DNA of 64,000 nucleotides from CAWHHZ01 sp963829355 (GTDB lineage: Bacteria; Acidobacteriota; Thermoanaerobaculia; Gp7-AA8; JAHWKK01): positions 1 to 64,000 of the forward strand of contig CAWHHZ010000015.1 of assembly GCA_963829355.1 (NCBI GenBank). Direction: 5' to 3'. Made by a program: the position numbers and the translations under genes. A model generated the notes under the pieces. The model was not told where the DNA came from, searched no databases, and saw only the letters and a program-made list of their open reading frames with translations. Of this stretch, positions 47,437 to 56,680 are shown piece by piece (the first letter of the stretch is position 1; every line of letters starts with the position of its first letter).

Positions 47437-48125
47437 TCACCCTGCTCCTCGACGTGACGTCGCGGACCGGCCGGAACCACCGCGTCGACGAATACGCTCG
47501 GGACGTGGACCTCCTCCGGTGCGATTCCCCCCACCTCCACGATCTCCTTCGCCTCGACGATGACGCGATCGCAGGCCGAGGCCATCACGACGCACATGTT
47601 GCGATTCGATCCGCGGAACCAGGCGTTTCCGATCCTGTCGGCGCGGTCGGCGCAGATCATCGCGACGTCACCACGAAGCGCCTTCTCGACGAGGAACGTC
47701 TCGCCATCCAGCTCGAGGGTTGGTTTTCCCTCGGCGAGCTCGGTACCGAGACCGATGTCGCTGAGGAATGCCGGGATTCCGGCGCCTCCGGCACGAATGC
47801 GCTCGGCGAAGATCCCCTGAGGCATCAACACCGCCTCGACCTCCCCTCGGTTCATCTGATCGATGAACGCGGGGTTCAGACCGACGTGAGTGGCAATCAG
47901 TTTTCGAACCATGCCCCGGGCGAGAAGCGGACCGATTCCGAGGTCTGGCTCATTCGCATCGTTCTTGATCAGCGTCAGATCCCTGAATTTATCTGGCCGG
48001 TCGGCCATGTACTCGAGGAGTGAAAAAGGCACACCGCCCCGTCCGAACCCCCCGACCATGATCGTCTGGCCGCTCTCGAGGTACCTCGAGACTGCTTCCT
48101 CGATCGTGATGCACAGATCGATCAT
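47433..48125 (-). CDS. CoA-transferase subunit A
   Basis: A 230-residue alpha subunit with the glycine-rich CoA-binding motif TIMVGGFGRGGVPFSLLEYM and ALRGDVAMICADRAD. It lies directly upstream of subunit B. The ATG at 48125 overlaps the stop of the aminotransferase gene by one base (TGATG). Confidence 0.92.
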   Translation of the reverse strand: MIDLCITIEEAVSRYLESGQTIMVGGFGRGGVPFSLLEYMADRPDKFRDLTLIKNDANEPDLGIGPLLARGMVRKLIATHVGLNPAFIDQMNRGEVEAVLMPQGIFAERIRAGGAGIPAFLSDIGLGTELAEGKPTLELDGETFLVEKALRGDVAMICADRADRIGNAWFRGSNRNMCVVMASACDRVIVEAKEIVEVGGIAPEEVHVPSVFVDAVVPAGPRRHVEEQGE

Positions 48126-49711
48126 CAGCCCTCGTCACCTTCTTCGTCGAGAACAGTCCACTCCGGATCCATCACCTCGGTGACGTTCGCATTCATGACC
48201 GGAACCGCACCGGAGAGATCGGCGCGAGCCCATGGCGGCACACCCTCGTCCTGCGAATACCGCTTGATCGTCTGAATTGGTTCGCCAGTCTCCTGCGCAA
48301 CGAACCGGTCGAGGATGATTCCGAGGTCCGCGAGTGCTCGATCGAGGCGGGTGATCAGGTCGTCGACGCCAGCCTCGTCGATGATCAACGGCGGAGCGAT
48401 CAGAATGTGATCGCCCGAATGTCCGAAGAGCGACCGGCGCGGATAGACCAGAAGCCCGTGATCGCGGGCGAACCCTGTCATCTCGAGGGCCACGAACCAG
48501 TGCGCAGGAAATACTTTCCTGGCAGAGCGATCACGAACGAACTCGATCGCGGAGAACAGCCCACGCCCCCGCACGTCGCCGATCATCAGGTGCCGGTCCT
48601 TCAGCTCGTGAAGCCGCTCGTGCAGGTAAGTTCCGACCTTTCGAGAGTTCTCGACCAGTCCCTCGTCGATGATGATGCGAACCGCCTCGAGCGCGATGGC
48701 GCAAGAGAGAGGATTCCCCGCGAACGTGTGTCCGTGCATGAACCCGCCATGATCGAGCACGGTCTCGACGAGCTCACTCCGGCAGATGATCGCGCCGATC
48801 GGCGTGTAGCCTCCGGAGAGCCCCTTCGACGTCACGACGATGTCAGGGCTGATGTTCCAGTGCGAATAGCCGAAAAAGGTACCCGTTCGGCCGCAGCCGG
48901 TCATGACATCGTCGATGATCAGCAGGATGTTGTTCTTTCGACAGATCTCCTCGATCATCGGGAAGTACTCGTCGGGTGGAACAGCGGCCCCGGTCGATGC
49001 TCCGCCGATCGGCTCCGCGATGAATGCGGCGATGTTGTCGGCACCGTACGATTCGATCGCCCACTGCAACTCGTTCGCGCAGTCGACCCCGCATTCGGGA
49101 TATGTTTTGTTCAGAGGACAGTGATAGCAATAGGGGGCGGAGATCTTGGGCCACGTCACCGTCAGTGGCATGAACGGGATGTTCAGCGCCGAATAGCCGG
49201 TCGACGCGAGTGCCCCCAGCGTCGCGCCGTGATACGAGGGACGGCGGCTGAGAAAGATCGATTTGCCCTGCTTGCCGGAGCTCCACCAGTACTGACGCGC
49301 GAGCTTGATCGCGCTCTCGACGGCCTCCGATCCGGAGTTGACGAAGAAGACGCGGTTCAGTTCCGGGGGCGAGAGCTGAACCAGGAGCTCGGCCAGCTCA
49401 TTGGCCGGCGTGTTCTCGAACTGGAGCCGGTAGCTGAACGCAATTTTCGAGAGCTGATCGGCTGCCGCCTTCGCGATCCGCTCGTTCGCGTGCCCGAGAT
49501 TCGCTGCGACCGCACCACTGCATCCGTCGATGTACTCGTTCCCATCGGTGTCATAGATATAGATGCCCCGTCCGTGGCTGACGGTGGGGAGCGTTTCACG
49601 ACGCTGATAGAACAGCGGTGAGCGACGCGAGCCAGGGATCCCGACCCGTCGCTTCTCCTCCTGCTGCCCTGAATCAGACGGTTCAGGCGTTGTCTTCTCG
49701 AAGATCGACAT
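48125..49711 (-). CDS. Class III aminotransferase (PLP-dependent)
   Basis: A 528-residue fold-type I enzyme. The Schiff-base Lys is in VVTSKGLSGGYTP, and HGHTFAGNPLSCAIALEA and VFFVNSGSEAVESAIKLA are typical class III motifs. The usual DEVMTGFGRTG is DDVMTGCGRTG here, with Asp for the common Glu. Between them lies a four-Cys insert (YCYHCPLNKTYPECGVDC) seen in one subgroup and possibly metal-binding. Subgroup substrates are uncertain (omega-amino acids, beta-amino acids or 2-oxo acids). It heads the operon with CoA-transferase, M20 hydrolase and thiolase genes. Confidence 0.9.
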   Translation of the reverse strand: MSIFEKTTPEPSDSGQQEEKRRVGIPGSRRSPLFYQRRETLPTVSHGRGIYIYDTDGNEYIDGCSGAVAANLGHANERIAKAAADQLSKIAFSYRLQFENTPANELAELLVQLSPPELNRVFFVNSGSEAVESAIKLARQYWWSSGKQGKSIFLSRRPSYHGATLGALASTGYSALNIPFMPLTVTWPKISAPYCYHCPLNKTYPECGVDCANELQWAIESYGADNIAAFIAEPIGGASTGAAVPPDEYFPMIEEICRKNNILLIIDDVMTGCGRTGTFFGYSHWNISPDIVVTSKGLSGGYTPIGAIICRSELVETVLDHGGFMHGHTFAGNPLSCAIALEAVRIIIDEGLVENSRKVGTYLHERLHELKDRHLMIGDVRGRGLFSAIEFVRDRSARKVFPAHWFVALEMTGFARDHGLLVYPRRSLFGHSGDHILIAPPLIIDEAGVDDLITRLDRALADLGIILDRFVAQETGEPIQTIKRYSQDEGVPPWARADLSGAVPVMNANVTEVMDPEWTVLDEEGDEG

Positions 49712-49959
49712 CGTCCAATGCGCAGCCTACCACGCCCCTCACCCAGAGTTGCTGGTTTCACCCTTGAGGCCGGTTGGGGTCGCCTCACCTCCAGCGCATT
49801 CATCATTGCCTCTCCTCCCCCATATGAAGGATGGCCTCCCGGCTTCGCGCGCACTACAATCACTCCGTTCCTGAGCCCTGATCGTCCGGGCTCAATACGT
49901 GGGAATGCGCGTCGGGCGACTCCTGAGCGGGTTGCGAGCCGGGCGCGGGTCTGGAGTCG

Positions 49960-51120
49960 GTGGTGGTCTGGAACGTTCAGATCGACGGCACGGTCTACAC
50001 GGCGTCGTCTCTCGAGGAGCTGCAACAGTGGTGCGAACAGGGGAAAGTGCGGCGTCATCACAAGGTGCAGCGCCCTGGTACCGGCTCATGGAGGCTTGCG
50101 GCTGAGATCCCGGAGCTGAAACTCGCGGAAAAGAGTCAGGGGCTCAAGACTCCCGCCATCATCCTCCTCGGAATCTACCTTGTCCTGGTGGTGATCAAGG
50201 TTGTGGCCGATGGCGCGATGCCGGTTTCGGAGCGGGTCGGCTACGTCACCGGCGCGATGATCACGCCGGCGATCTTCTACTGGATACTCGCCCTTCCCAT
50301 AAGGCTGATCCGCAAGCGCTGGCCCACCGATCCCAATCCGCTACTGCTCGTCATCATCGCTCTGCTCGTGATCACGCAGGCGGCTCAGTTCCTGACGGGG
50401 CCGGCCATGCAGAGCCAGCGCTCCGCCGCTCTTCAGCAGGAGCTCGACGGCCTCCTCGAAACGAGTCAGCCTCAGCCGGAGCGGGCGTCGATGAACCCTG
50501 CGGCGGTTCGCTCCGTGCTCTCCTCGCGCACCGGGGACGACCTGGTGGAGGCGGTGAAGTTCGGCAACCGCTGGTACCGGACGGCAACCGAGGAGACCAA
50601 CCGCTGGTTGACCACGGGGGGAGCGATCTCGCTCGACGGACTGAGCGATCCTGCTGTGCTTCTCGACAGGAACGGTCTCAGTTCGCTCCGGCTCTCCGTG
50701 CACGAGTACCGGCGGCTTCTCGGGATGTACGAGACGAACATGATCCGGATCAATCGCGAGTCGATCGCTGAGGCGAGATCACTCCCTTTCCGCGATCAGG
50801 ATTTCCGGAAAGGCTTTCTGACATCGGCCGAGGAGAACCATCGCACGACGATGGATCTGAACGCCGAGTTCTTCGCCATCGAGAAGGAGTTCGCAGCCGT
50901 CGCTCTCGAGCTGATCGACTTCATGGACGCCCGCCACGGAACCGTCGGCTGGGACGAGGTCATGGTCTTCGAGACCGACGAAGACGTCGCCACCTACGAG
51001 TCCCTGTGGTCCGAGATCGACCGCATCGCCGCCTCCGAAACAGACGTCCTGCAGCGCATGCAACAGGCCGAAGAGCGCCGGGTTGCAGCGGTGGAGAATT
51101 TGAAGGAAGCGGTGCGGTAG
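49960..51120 (+). CDS. GYF_2-like membrane protein of unknown function
   Basis: 386 residues. The first 50 residues (WNVQIDGTVYTASSLEELQQ, then WCEQGKVRRHHKVQRPG) look like a GYF_2/DUF4339-type domain, which in bacteria binds partner proteins. Three hydrophobic helices follow (residues about 65-150), then a long charged helical C-terminal part with coiled-coil potential (about 230-380). GGAG lies close before the GTG starts at 49960/49963. No known function. It is transcribed divergently from the aminotransferase operon. Confidence 0.75.
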   Translation: MVVWNVQIDGTVYTASSLEELQQWCEQGKVRRHHKVQRPGTGSWRLAAEIPELKLAEKSQGLKTPAIILLGIYLVLVVIKVVADGAMPVSERVGYVTGAMITPAIFYWILALPIRLIRKRWPTDPNPLLLVIIALLVITQAAQFLTGPAMQSQRSAALQQELDGLLETSQPQPERASMNPAAVRSVLSSRTGDDLVEAVKFGNRWYRTATEETNRWLTTGGAISLDGLSDPAVLLDRNGLSSLRLSVHEYRRLLGMYETNMIRINRESIAEARSLPFRDQDFRKGFLTSAEENHRTTMDLNAEFFAIEKEFAAVALELIDFMDARHGTVGWDEVMVFETDEDVATYESLWSEIDRIAASETDVLQRMQQAEERRVAAVENLKEAVR

Positions 51121-51332
51121 TCAGGAAGTGGCCGCCGGAAAGATGACTCACTCGAACATGCAGAAACCCAGCTGCCTCTAGCAGCCGCATTCGCCGATCG
51201 CGCGAGCGGTCGAGCTGTTCATTGCGCGTAGCTGCGGACCGGACACCCAGCGAGAGGCTGCCGTGGCTGCATCGAGGGTGTTGTACATACCGTTATTAGA
51301 CGTTTTAGGCTCCGCGCTCGTATCACCTCCGT

Positions 51333-53525
51333 ATGAAGCAGCTTCTTCCCATCATCCTTCTCCTTGCGGTTCCTGCACTGGCTCAGGTTCATCCGCCCGA
51401 TCCCCAGGGCGGCATTCCCGTCTCTCCGGCACCGTCTCCACTGCCGATCGATGGCGCGATCGGTACGGACGGTGAGCACTATTTCATTGCGTGGAGCGGG
51501 ACCCTCGGCGACATCCATGGGACGCGGGTCTCCCCCACCGGCGCCATTCTCGATCCGGAAGGGATCGTGATTGCGCCGACGTACGAGCGCGACGAAGCTC
51601 CTGTCGTCGTCTCGCGTGGCGAGAACTGGATCGTGTTCTATTCTGCCGGTCGTATCGGGACCAGGGTGGCGGAGGTTCTGTCGTCCGGTGCGGTTCCGCG
51701 GGGTCGGACGCTGGGAAGAGTGCGAGTCACTGACGCGGTCGAAGTGGCTGGCGTCGTGCGAGCAGCGGTAACGCAGTATGACGAGTACTGGTCCCCCACC
51801 GTACACTGGGCGAAGCTCAGCGATGACCTGGAGATCGTCGACGAGACACCACTGACCACGGCGGTGTCCGAGAACCCCAAGGCCGCGACTGATGGTCGCT
51901 CCTCCTTTGTCGTCTGGAACGAGCAGGAGGGTGAGGACAAGATCCTTCGCTTCGCGCTGATCGGTGTCGACGGCCAGGTGATCGCGACGGCAGAGCTGGC
52001 TCGAGAGCCGTCCAGCTCCACGCACGGGTTTCCCGGATTCGACGCGGATGTAGCGTGGAACGGGAATCGGTTTCTCGTCGTCTGGCGTCAGCACGGCATT
52101 CAGGCGGCGAGTTACGACCCGCAAAGTGGAAACATGGGTACGTTCGCGATGAGTGAAGAAGAAACCTCCACCCAGCCATCGATCGCAGCGGCCGGTGGCG
52201 AGGCGATCGTCACCTGGTCGCACGGAGGTGAGTTCGTCGGGGCGCGCCTCATTTCGGAGACCGTTGTGGACCGGTTCCCACTGACTGACGGCCAGGTATC
52301 AGCAGTTGCCACAAATGGAGACAACTTCCTCATGATCGCGGGTGGGATGGCGAGACTCATCGAGACCTCGGTGACCCCGCCCCGCATCAATCCCTCCTAC
52401 CCGGTGACCTACGGTTTTCGGTCGCAGCCGCGTCCGGAGATCGTCGTCGGCGACACCATACTCCTGACGCTACCGGAGACCGATCACCTCGAGGCGTGGC
52501 GATTCACACGCGATGGCAAAAGGCTCGACCCGGCAGATCAGCCGATCGTGATCGACCAGATCGACCTGGAGTACCCGAAGCACGTCGCAAAAACGTCCAG
52601 CACCGACCAATACCTGCTTGCCTGGAACAGAGAGGAAGAGGTCCCTTCGTGGTTTGGCGAGGAAGACGTCGTAGGCCTCCGCGTCTCCCATGACGGCACT
52701 ATTCTCGACGCCGAGCCGTTCGTCATCGTTCCTGCGACAGAAGGCCTGCCATGCAGAGTCCAGAGTGTCGCGTCAGATGGCTCCGAGTTTCTCGTCGCCT
52801 ACGCGTGCACCCGCACGGCGGAATTCTTCCTGCCGGCGCTTCTCCGCACGGCGAGGGTGAGCGCAGAGGGCGAGGTGCTGCGAATCGATGATGAACCGAT
52901 CGTACCGCACGAGTACTCGCAGACCGACAGTTCGATCGTGTGGACAGGAACGGCTTACCAGCTCGCGTGGAATCAGCATCTCAACCTCCCCCCCTTCTTA
53001 CCTCACAGTCCGCCCGCGACCTACGAAGTGCGAACGGTCCAGCTCGACAGAAGTGGCGAGCTGATCGACGGGACTCTCCACACACTCTCAGGCGTGATGG
53101 AGAACTCCGAGGAACTCGTCAATCCCGATGTGGCGACGAACGGACAACACGTGCTGGTGGCGTGGTCCGCCGGTGCAGAGCTGTTGTCCCTCGACGGGGT
53201 TCCGTCACGGTCTTTCTCTTTCGATGAACAGCTGCCTGACGTCAAGGCGATCTGGACGGGCGGCGACTACTTTCTCTGGGCCCCCGACACCCGACGAGTC
53301 ACGCGGATCGATCCTTCAGCCGCAGCCACGCATCTTTCCACGAGCGAGCTCTTCGACGCCGAGGGGACGCCGCTGCTCGGAGGCGTCGCCCCACTCTATG
53401 GATCACGCCTTCTGATGACCTACACGACGCGATGGACGCCGCGACCGCAAGCTCACTCCGAGTTCCTGGAGCGTGCGTACTACCGGATCACCGGCGGAGT
53501 ACGCCGACGGGGCGTTCGAAGGTAG
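51333..53525 (+). CDS. Large secreted beta-repeat protein with Arg-rich C-terminus
   Basis: 730 residues with signal peptide (KQLLPIILLLAVPALAQ) and many repeats of the form ...FLVVW...G..V...(e.g. NRFLVVWRQHGIQAASYDPQ; QHVLVAWSAG), about 50-60 residues apart. This suggests a beta-propeller or similar repetitive beta fold. It ends with YRITGGVRRRGVRR. The same WN/NGxxFLVAW pattern and Arg-rich end appear in the truncated gene at 62939. Probably secreted; function unknown. Isolated gene. Confidence 0.8.
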   Translation: MKQLLPIILLLAVPALAQVHPPDPQGGIPVSPAPSPLPIDGAIGTDGEHYFIAWSGTLGDIHGTRVSPTGAILDPEGIVIAPTYERDEAPVVVSRGENWIVFYSAGRIGTRVAEVLSSGAVPRGRTLGRVRVTDAVEVAGVVRAAVTQYDEYWSPTVHWAKLSDDLEIVDETPLTTAVSENPKAATDGRSSFVVWNEQEGEDKILRFALIGVDGQVIATAELAREPSSSTHGFPGFDADVAWNGNRFLVVWRQHGIQAASYDPQSGNMGTFAMSEEETSTQPSIAAAGGEAIVTWSHGGEFVGARLISETVVDRFPLTDGQVSAVATNGDNFLMIAGGMARLIETSVTPPRINPSYPVTYGFRSQPRPEIVVGDTILLTLPETDHLEAWRFTRDGKRLDPADQPIVIDQIDLEYPKHVAKTSSTDQYLLAWNREEEVPSWFGEEDVVGLRVSHDGTILDAEPFVIVPATEGLPCRVQSVASDGSEFLVAYACTRTAEFFLPALLRTARVSAEGEVLRIDDEPIVPHEYSQTDSSIVWTGTAYQLAWNQHLNLPPFLPHSPPATYEVRTVQLDRSGELIDGTLHTLSGVMENSEELVNPDVATNGQHVLVAWSAGAELLSLDGVPSRSFSFDEQLPDVKAIWTGGDYFLWAPDTRRVTRIDPSAAATHLSTSELFDAEGTPLLGGVAPLYGSRLLMTYTTRWTPRPQAHSEFLERAYYRITGGVRRRGVRR

Positions 53526-53683
53526 TTTCACGTTCACTCGGTGGGTGCTTCCGCAGACATCACTCATAATCTCGCAGGTGGTGCCAGGTCTTCGCTTTTC
53601 GGTCTTGTGCACGAGAGGTGGACTCTCACCATGGTTAGTAGTTAGCCAGTCTCACCTACGCTGCTCAGGAGGCACCCAGTCAG
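53526..53683. other. Short gap before the small gene at 53684
   Basis: Contains only AGGAGG about 11 bases before the ATG at 53684; no other feature seen. Confidence 0.3.
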
Positions 53684-53914
53684 ATGTGCAAGACGACACG
53701 ATTGGGGACCGTGCTGCAAAAGCACCTCGGTCAGAAAGTGACCGTGAAACTGAGCTCGAGTGATGAGCTCACCGGGAAGGTCGAGGCGGTGGGAGAGCAC
53801 GTCGCCCACCTCTCCGAGCTGGGGCGGAAAAGAGTTCTTCGACGGAGCGATCGATCTCGAAGAGATCTCCGCCGTGATTGTCCGGGCCCGCGAGCAGAAA
53901 ACAGGAGTCGCTGA
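53684..53914 (+). pseudogene. Small LSm/Hfq-fold-like protein, one frameshift
   Basis: The first part reads TRLGTVLQKHLGQKVTVKLS and DELTGKVEAVGEHVAHLSEL, an LSm-like beta strand pattern. After the GGGG run at 53821 the frame changes, and the sequence resumes sensibly one frame over as GGKEFFDGAIDLEEISAVIV. One extra G would explain this. The end is uncertain, since a family 2 repeat begins at 53914. It may be a short RNA- or nucleotide-binding protein; unconfirmed. Confidence 0.45.
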
Positions 53915-53965
53915 GGGGGGGTCGGGCCTCCAGCCACGACTCGCGGTGGGCTCCAGCCCGCCGCA
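53914..53965. repeat. Palindromic repeat family 2, copy 3 (reverse orientation)
   Basis: GGGGTCGGGCCTCCAGCC, then CGCGGTGGGCTCCAGCCCGC; same stems as at 7341 but reversed. Confidence 0.6.
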
Positions 53966-53996
53966 AGACCGTCCGTTCGCACAAAGGGAAAGAACG

Positions 53997-54292
53997 TCAG
54001 TGGATTTGCAATCCACCCCCGGCGACGAAGAGCGCGGAGCAAAGGCCTCCGGCGAAGACCTCCCACGATCAGACCGATCAGTGCACCGCGACCAAACGGA
54101 TGCCGCGAGACCCGGAGCCACATCACCGCCATCGTGACGATCGCTCCGTAGATCACGATGATCAGGGTCAGGCCGATCGCGCCGGAGTCGCCCGCGATCA
54201 GACCAGCGAACAGGCTGAGAAACAGAACCACCCCGGTCGCGCACTGAGACCCCCGAGCACAGAAATCAGCTGATTCTTGGTCGACCGCTCCA
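53997..54292 (-). pseudogene. Small membrane protein of the lipid cassette, two frameshifts
   Basis: Begins MERSTKNQLISVLGGLSA; after a shift near 54239-54243 it resumes as GVVLFLSLFAGLIAGDSGAI and GLTLIIVIYGAIVTMAVMWL with SRHPFGRGALIGLIVGGL, then after a second shift near 54045-54052 as GLCSALFVAGGGLQIH and a stop. The intact product would be about 97 residues with three transmembrane helices. It starts five bases after the radical SAM stop, so it is probably co-transcribed. No family identified. Confidence 0.55.
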
Positions 54293-54297
54293 TCTGG

Positions 54298-55707
54298 TCA
54301 TCTCCTTCGCTGAACGATCGGTTCGAGTCGTGTCTGTTCCAGATCGTCCCTGTAGAACAGATTGTACGTGTCGAACGGAATGATCCGCCCATCCGGGTGA
54401 GCGATGTGAATGCAGCTCTTCTTGATCGATCGGAGGTCGAAGGCATCGGCATCGATGAACTCGAGGATCAGAACGCGAAACAGATCTCCGTAGCTGACCG
54501 GCCGGGAGGAGCTGACGCCGGGAAGACAACAGAGGAGCTGGCTGAGCCGCGGCGAGCGATCCTCTTCGGACAATCCGGTCGAGAACAGCCGCACGAACTC
54601 GTCCCGCATCGACTCTGGTCCTTCGAAGACGATCGTGTTCCTGCTTCCGTCGATCAGGACGTCCCGATCGACGAGAGACGTGAGCGCGACGCCGGCGCCC
54701 TCATGCTTCAGCGCGTAAGCCATGCAGAGTGCGTCGGGATGGCAGGGGACCGGAATCAGATCCTCCGGACGGAACAAATCAGTCTGATCGAGAATCCGCC
54801 GTCGAACCTCGGTCAGCGTCAGGCGGTGCTGCTCGGGGTCGTGTCCATCGGTCCTGCCGGCGACCTGTACTGGCTGGATCGTGACGCCGCGCACGCACGG
54901 CTGCGCGATCGCAAAGTCGATCAGTTCACCGATCTCGTCGTCGTTCACACCGCGCTGGACTGTCATCACGAGAGTCGTCGACAGATCGAGCTCATTCAGT
55001 TTCGCAAGTGCCTGCTGGTGGAGCTCGGCCAATGATGCTCCCCGATCTGTTGGAGGGCATCGTCCCGGAAGGAGTCGAACTGCAGATAGATCTCGAAACC
55101 GGGTGCGTACGTTGCGAGACGTTCTGCAAACCCCGGCTCCCGGGCGATCCGGACGCCATTGGTATTGACCATCAGATGACGGATCGGCCGTCGCCTCGCC
55201 GCATCGAGTATCTCGAAGAACCGAGAGGGTGAATCGTCGGCTCACCGCCAAGAGATCTGAACGATGTCGGGCTCTCCCTCGTTGTCGACGATGGCATCGA
55301 GCATCCGTTCGATCTGATCGAGGGGTCGGTGGTTCGATCGCTCGGGACCACTCGAGGCGTAGCAGACCGGACACCGCAAGTTGCACGAGTCCGTGATCTC
55401 GACGAGTGTGAGGCAGCTGTGCTGCTCATGGTCGGGACAGAGACCACAATCGTAGGGGCAGCCGTATTTGATCGGCGTGTTGCGCCTCAGAGGCATCTCG
55501 GGCTTTCTTGATGAAAATCTCTCTGCACTGGCGGTAGTAGTCGACGTCGTCGGCGACGAGCACGCGCTGCGACCCGTGCTCGAAACAGTGCTTCAGCATC
55601 CAGACGCGTTCGTCCTCGAAGACGATCTTCGCGTCGACCTTCTGAAAGCACGTGGCGCAGATCGACACCGCAGCGTCGTAGTAAAGATACGGTCGCGTCA
55701 GTGTCAT
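54298..55707 (-). pseudogene. Radical SAM protein of the tetraether/membrane-spanning lipid synthase type (Tes/MSS-like), four frameshifts
   Basis: Repairing four one-base shifts gives about 470 residues. The N-terminus holds a rubredoxin-like CATC pair (VSICATCFQKVDAK); then PIKYGCPYDCGLCPDHEQHS with cysteines for an extra cluster, and the radical SAM motif CNLRCPVC in VEITDSCNLRCPVCYASSG (CX3CX2C). QISGGEPTIHP is the SAM-binding motif. The C-terminus has VPCHPDALCMAY and HPDGRIIPFDTYNLFYRD. This arrangement matches the Tes (archaeal GDGT synthase) and bacterial MSS family, which join lipid tails into membrane-spanning lipids. Shifts lie near 55504 (A-run), 55250 (T), 55227 (C) and 55040 (G-run), read on the coding strand. 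Interrupted or sequence error. Confidence 0.8.
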
Positions 55708-55711
55708 GCAG

Positions 55712-56443
55712 TCACCTCGAGTCTCCTGCGTCTCGTGTCAGAATCACGCCGTAGCATGCGAGTCCCAGCAGGCATGCGATCTGGATTGCACTGAGTCCGC
55801 CGGCGAGTGCGGGAGGTTCCGGCTTGAGAAAATCACAAAGAAAGCGAAACAGAAGATAGCCGGCGAGAAACACGATGAACTTGTCTCCCCGTTGCCCTCG
55901 TGCCCGGATGATCGTCGCCAGCAGAAGCAATGCCGCGATGGCCACGATCTCGTAGAGCGCAACGGGATGCCTCGGGATTCCGTCAGCTCCCGCGACCGCC
56001 CACGGAAGTGAGGTAGCCTCGCCCCCCGTGCCGTCTGCGGACCGAGTCACGAAGCATCCGATCCGGCCGATCATGATGCCTACACCGAGTGGCACCACGA
56101 GCTCGTCCCCGGTCGAGACGCGGATACCGCGCCGCGCCTTGATGGCCTCGACCGCGGCCCACCCTCCGAGAAGTGCCCCGACGATCGTCTTGCCGAAAAC
56201 GACGCGACCGGCACTGAGACCCTGCAGAGCGATGACGGGATCTCCGAGGAACGCCAGAACACGGGATCCCACCATTGCTCCCAGACCTGCCGCAGTCAGA
56301 ATTACAAAGCGATCGTCGCCACCGAGAGCGTCACCGCGCCGGTTGCGAACGATCATGAACAGCGAGATGCCACACAGGTACCCGAGCCCCTCGAAGGCGA
56401 GATGGACCCATTGAGCCCGCACTGCGATGTCGGGTGCCACCAT
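55712..56443 (-). CDS. Lgt-like prolipoprotein diacylglyceryl transferase family protein
   Basis: About 243 residues with seven predicted helices. Lgt signatures are GRIGCFVTRSADG and RHPVALYEIVAIAAL (the HPxxLYE motif), with RVVFGKTIVGALLGGWAAVE near the middle. Canonical Lgt is about 290 residues, so this is a short paralog. It starts the putative lipid cassette, four bases upstream of the radical SAM gene. It may transfer a diacylglyceryl or related moiety to a lipid or protein; the substrate is unproven. The start is ATG 56443; the ribosome-binding site is weak. Confidence 0.85.
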   Translation of the reverse strand: MVAPDIAVRAQWVHLAFEGLGYLCGISLFMIVRNRRGDALGGDDRFVILTAAGLGAMVGSRVLAFLGDPVIALQGLSAGRVVFGKTIVGALLGGWAAVEAIKARRGIRVSTGDELVVPLGVGIMIGRIGCFVTRSADGTGGEATSLPWAVAGADGIPRHPVALYEIVAIAALLLLATIIRARGQRGDKFIVFLAGYLLFRFLCDFLKPEPPALAGGLSAIQIACLLGLACYGVILTRDAGDSR

Positions 56444-56536
56444 GTATGTCCGAGATATCTCACAAGCCGGAGAGGACCTTCGCGGCCGCAAGCAGCGAAG
56501 CCACGAGCCGTAGATACGGCGAAACCCGGACCAGAC

Positions 56537-56586
56537 CGGGGGTCGGGTCTCCAGGCCCGATCCTGCGGGGCTCCAGCCCCCGCAAA
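56537..56586. repeat. Palindromic repeat family 2, copy 4
   Basis: GGGGGTCGGGTCTCCAGGC, then CGGGGCTCCAGCCCCCGC; orientation opposite to the copy at 56681, so the two face each other about 95 bases apart. Confidence 0.65.
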
Positions 56587-56680
56587 GCCGAAGCGCCAAA
56601 GAATGGAAGCAGAGGAACCTCACCGTGTTGCGCCGTTGGCTCAGGTCGGGATCTTTGGTCTCTTTCAGACGCTTGCTTTG

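Noticed and set aside
53714..54273. Plus-strand reading frames around 53760-54270
   Set aside because: Mostly overlapping the LSm-like gene in a shifted frame, then family 2 repeat, then antisense of a membrane protein; not a distinct gene.
54298..55386. Single frame of 362 codons read as a separate gene
   Set aside because: Its first third is out of frame relative to the radical SAM coding sense; only the later part belongs to the enzyme.
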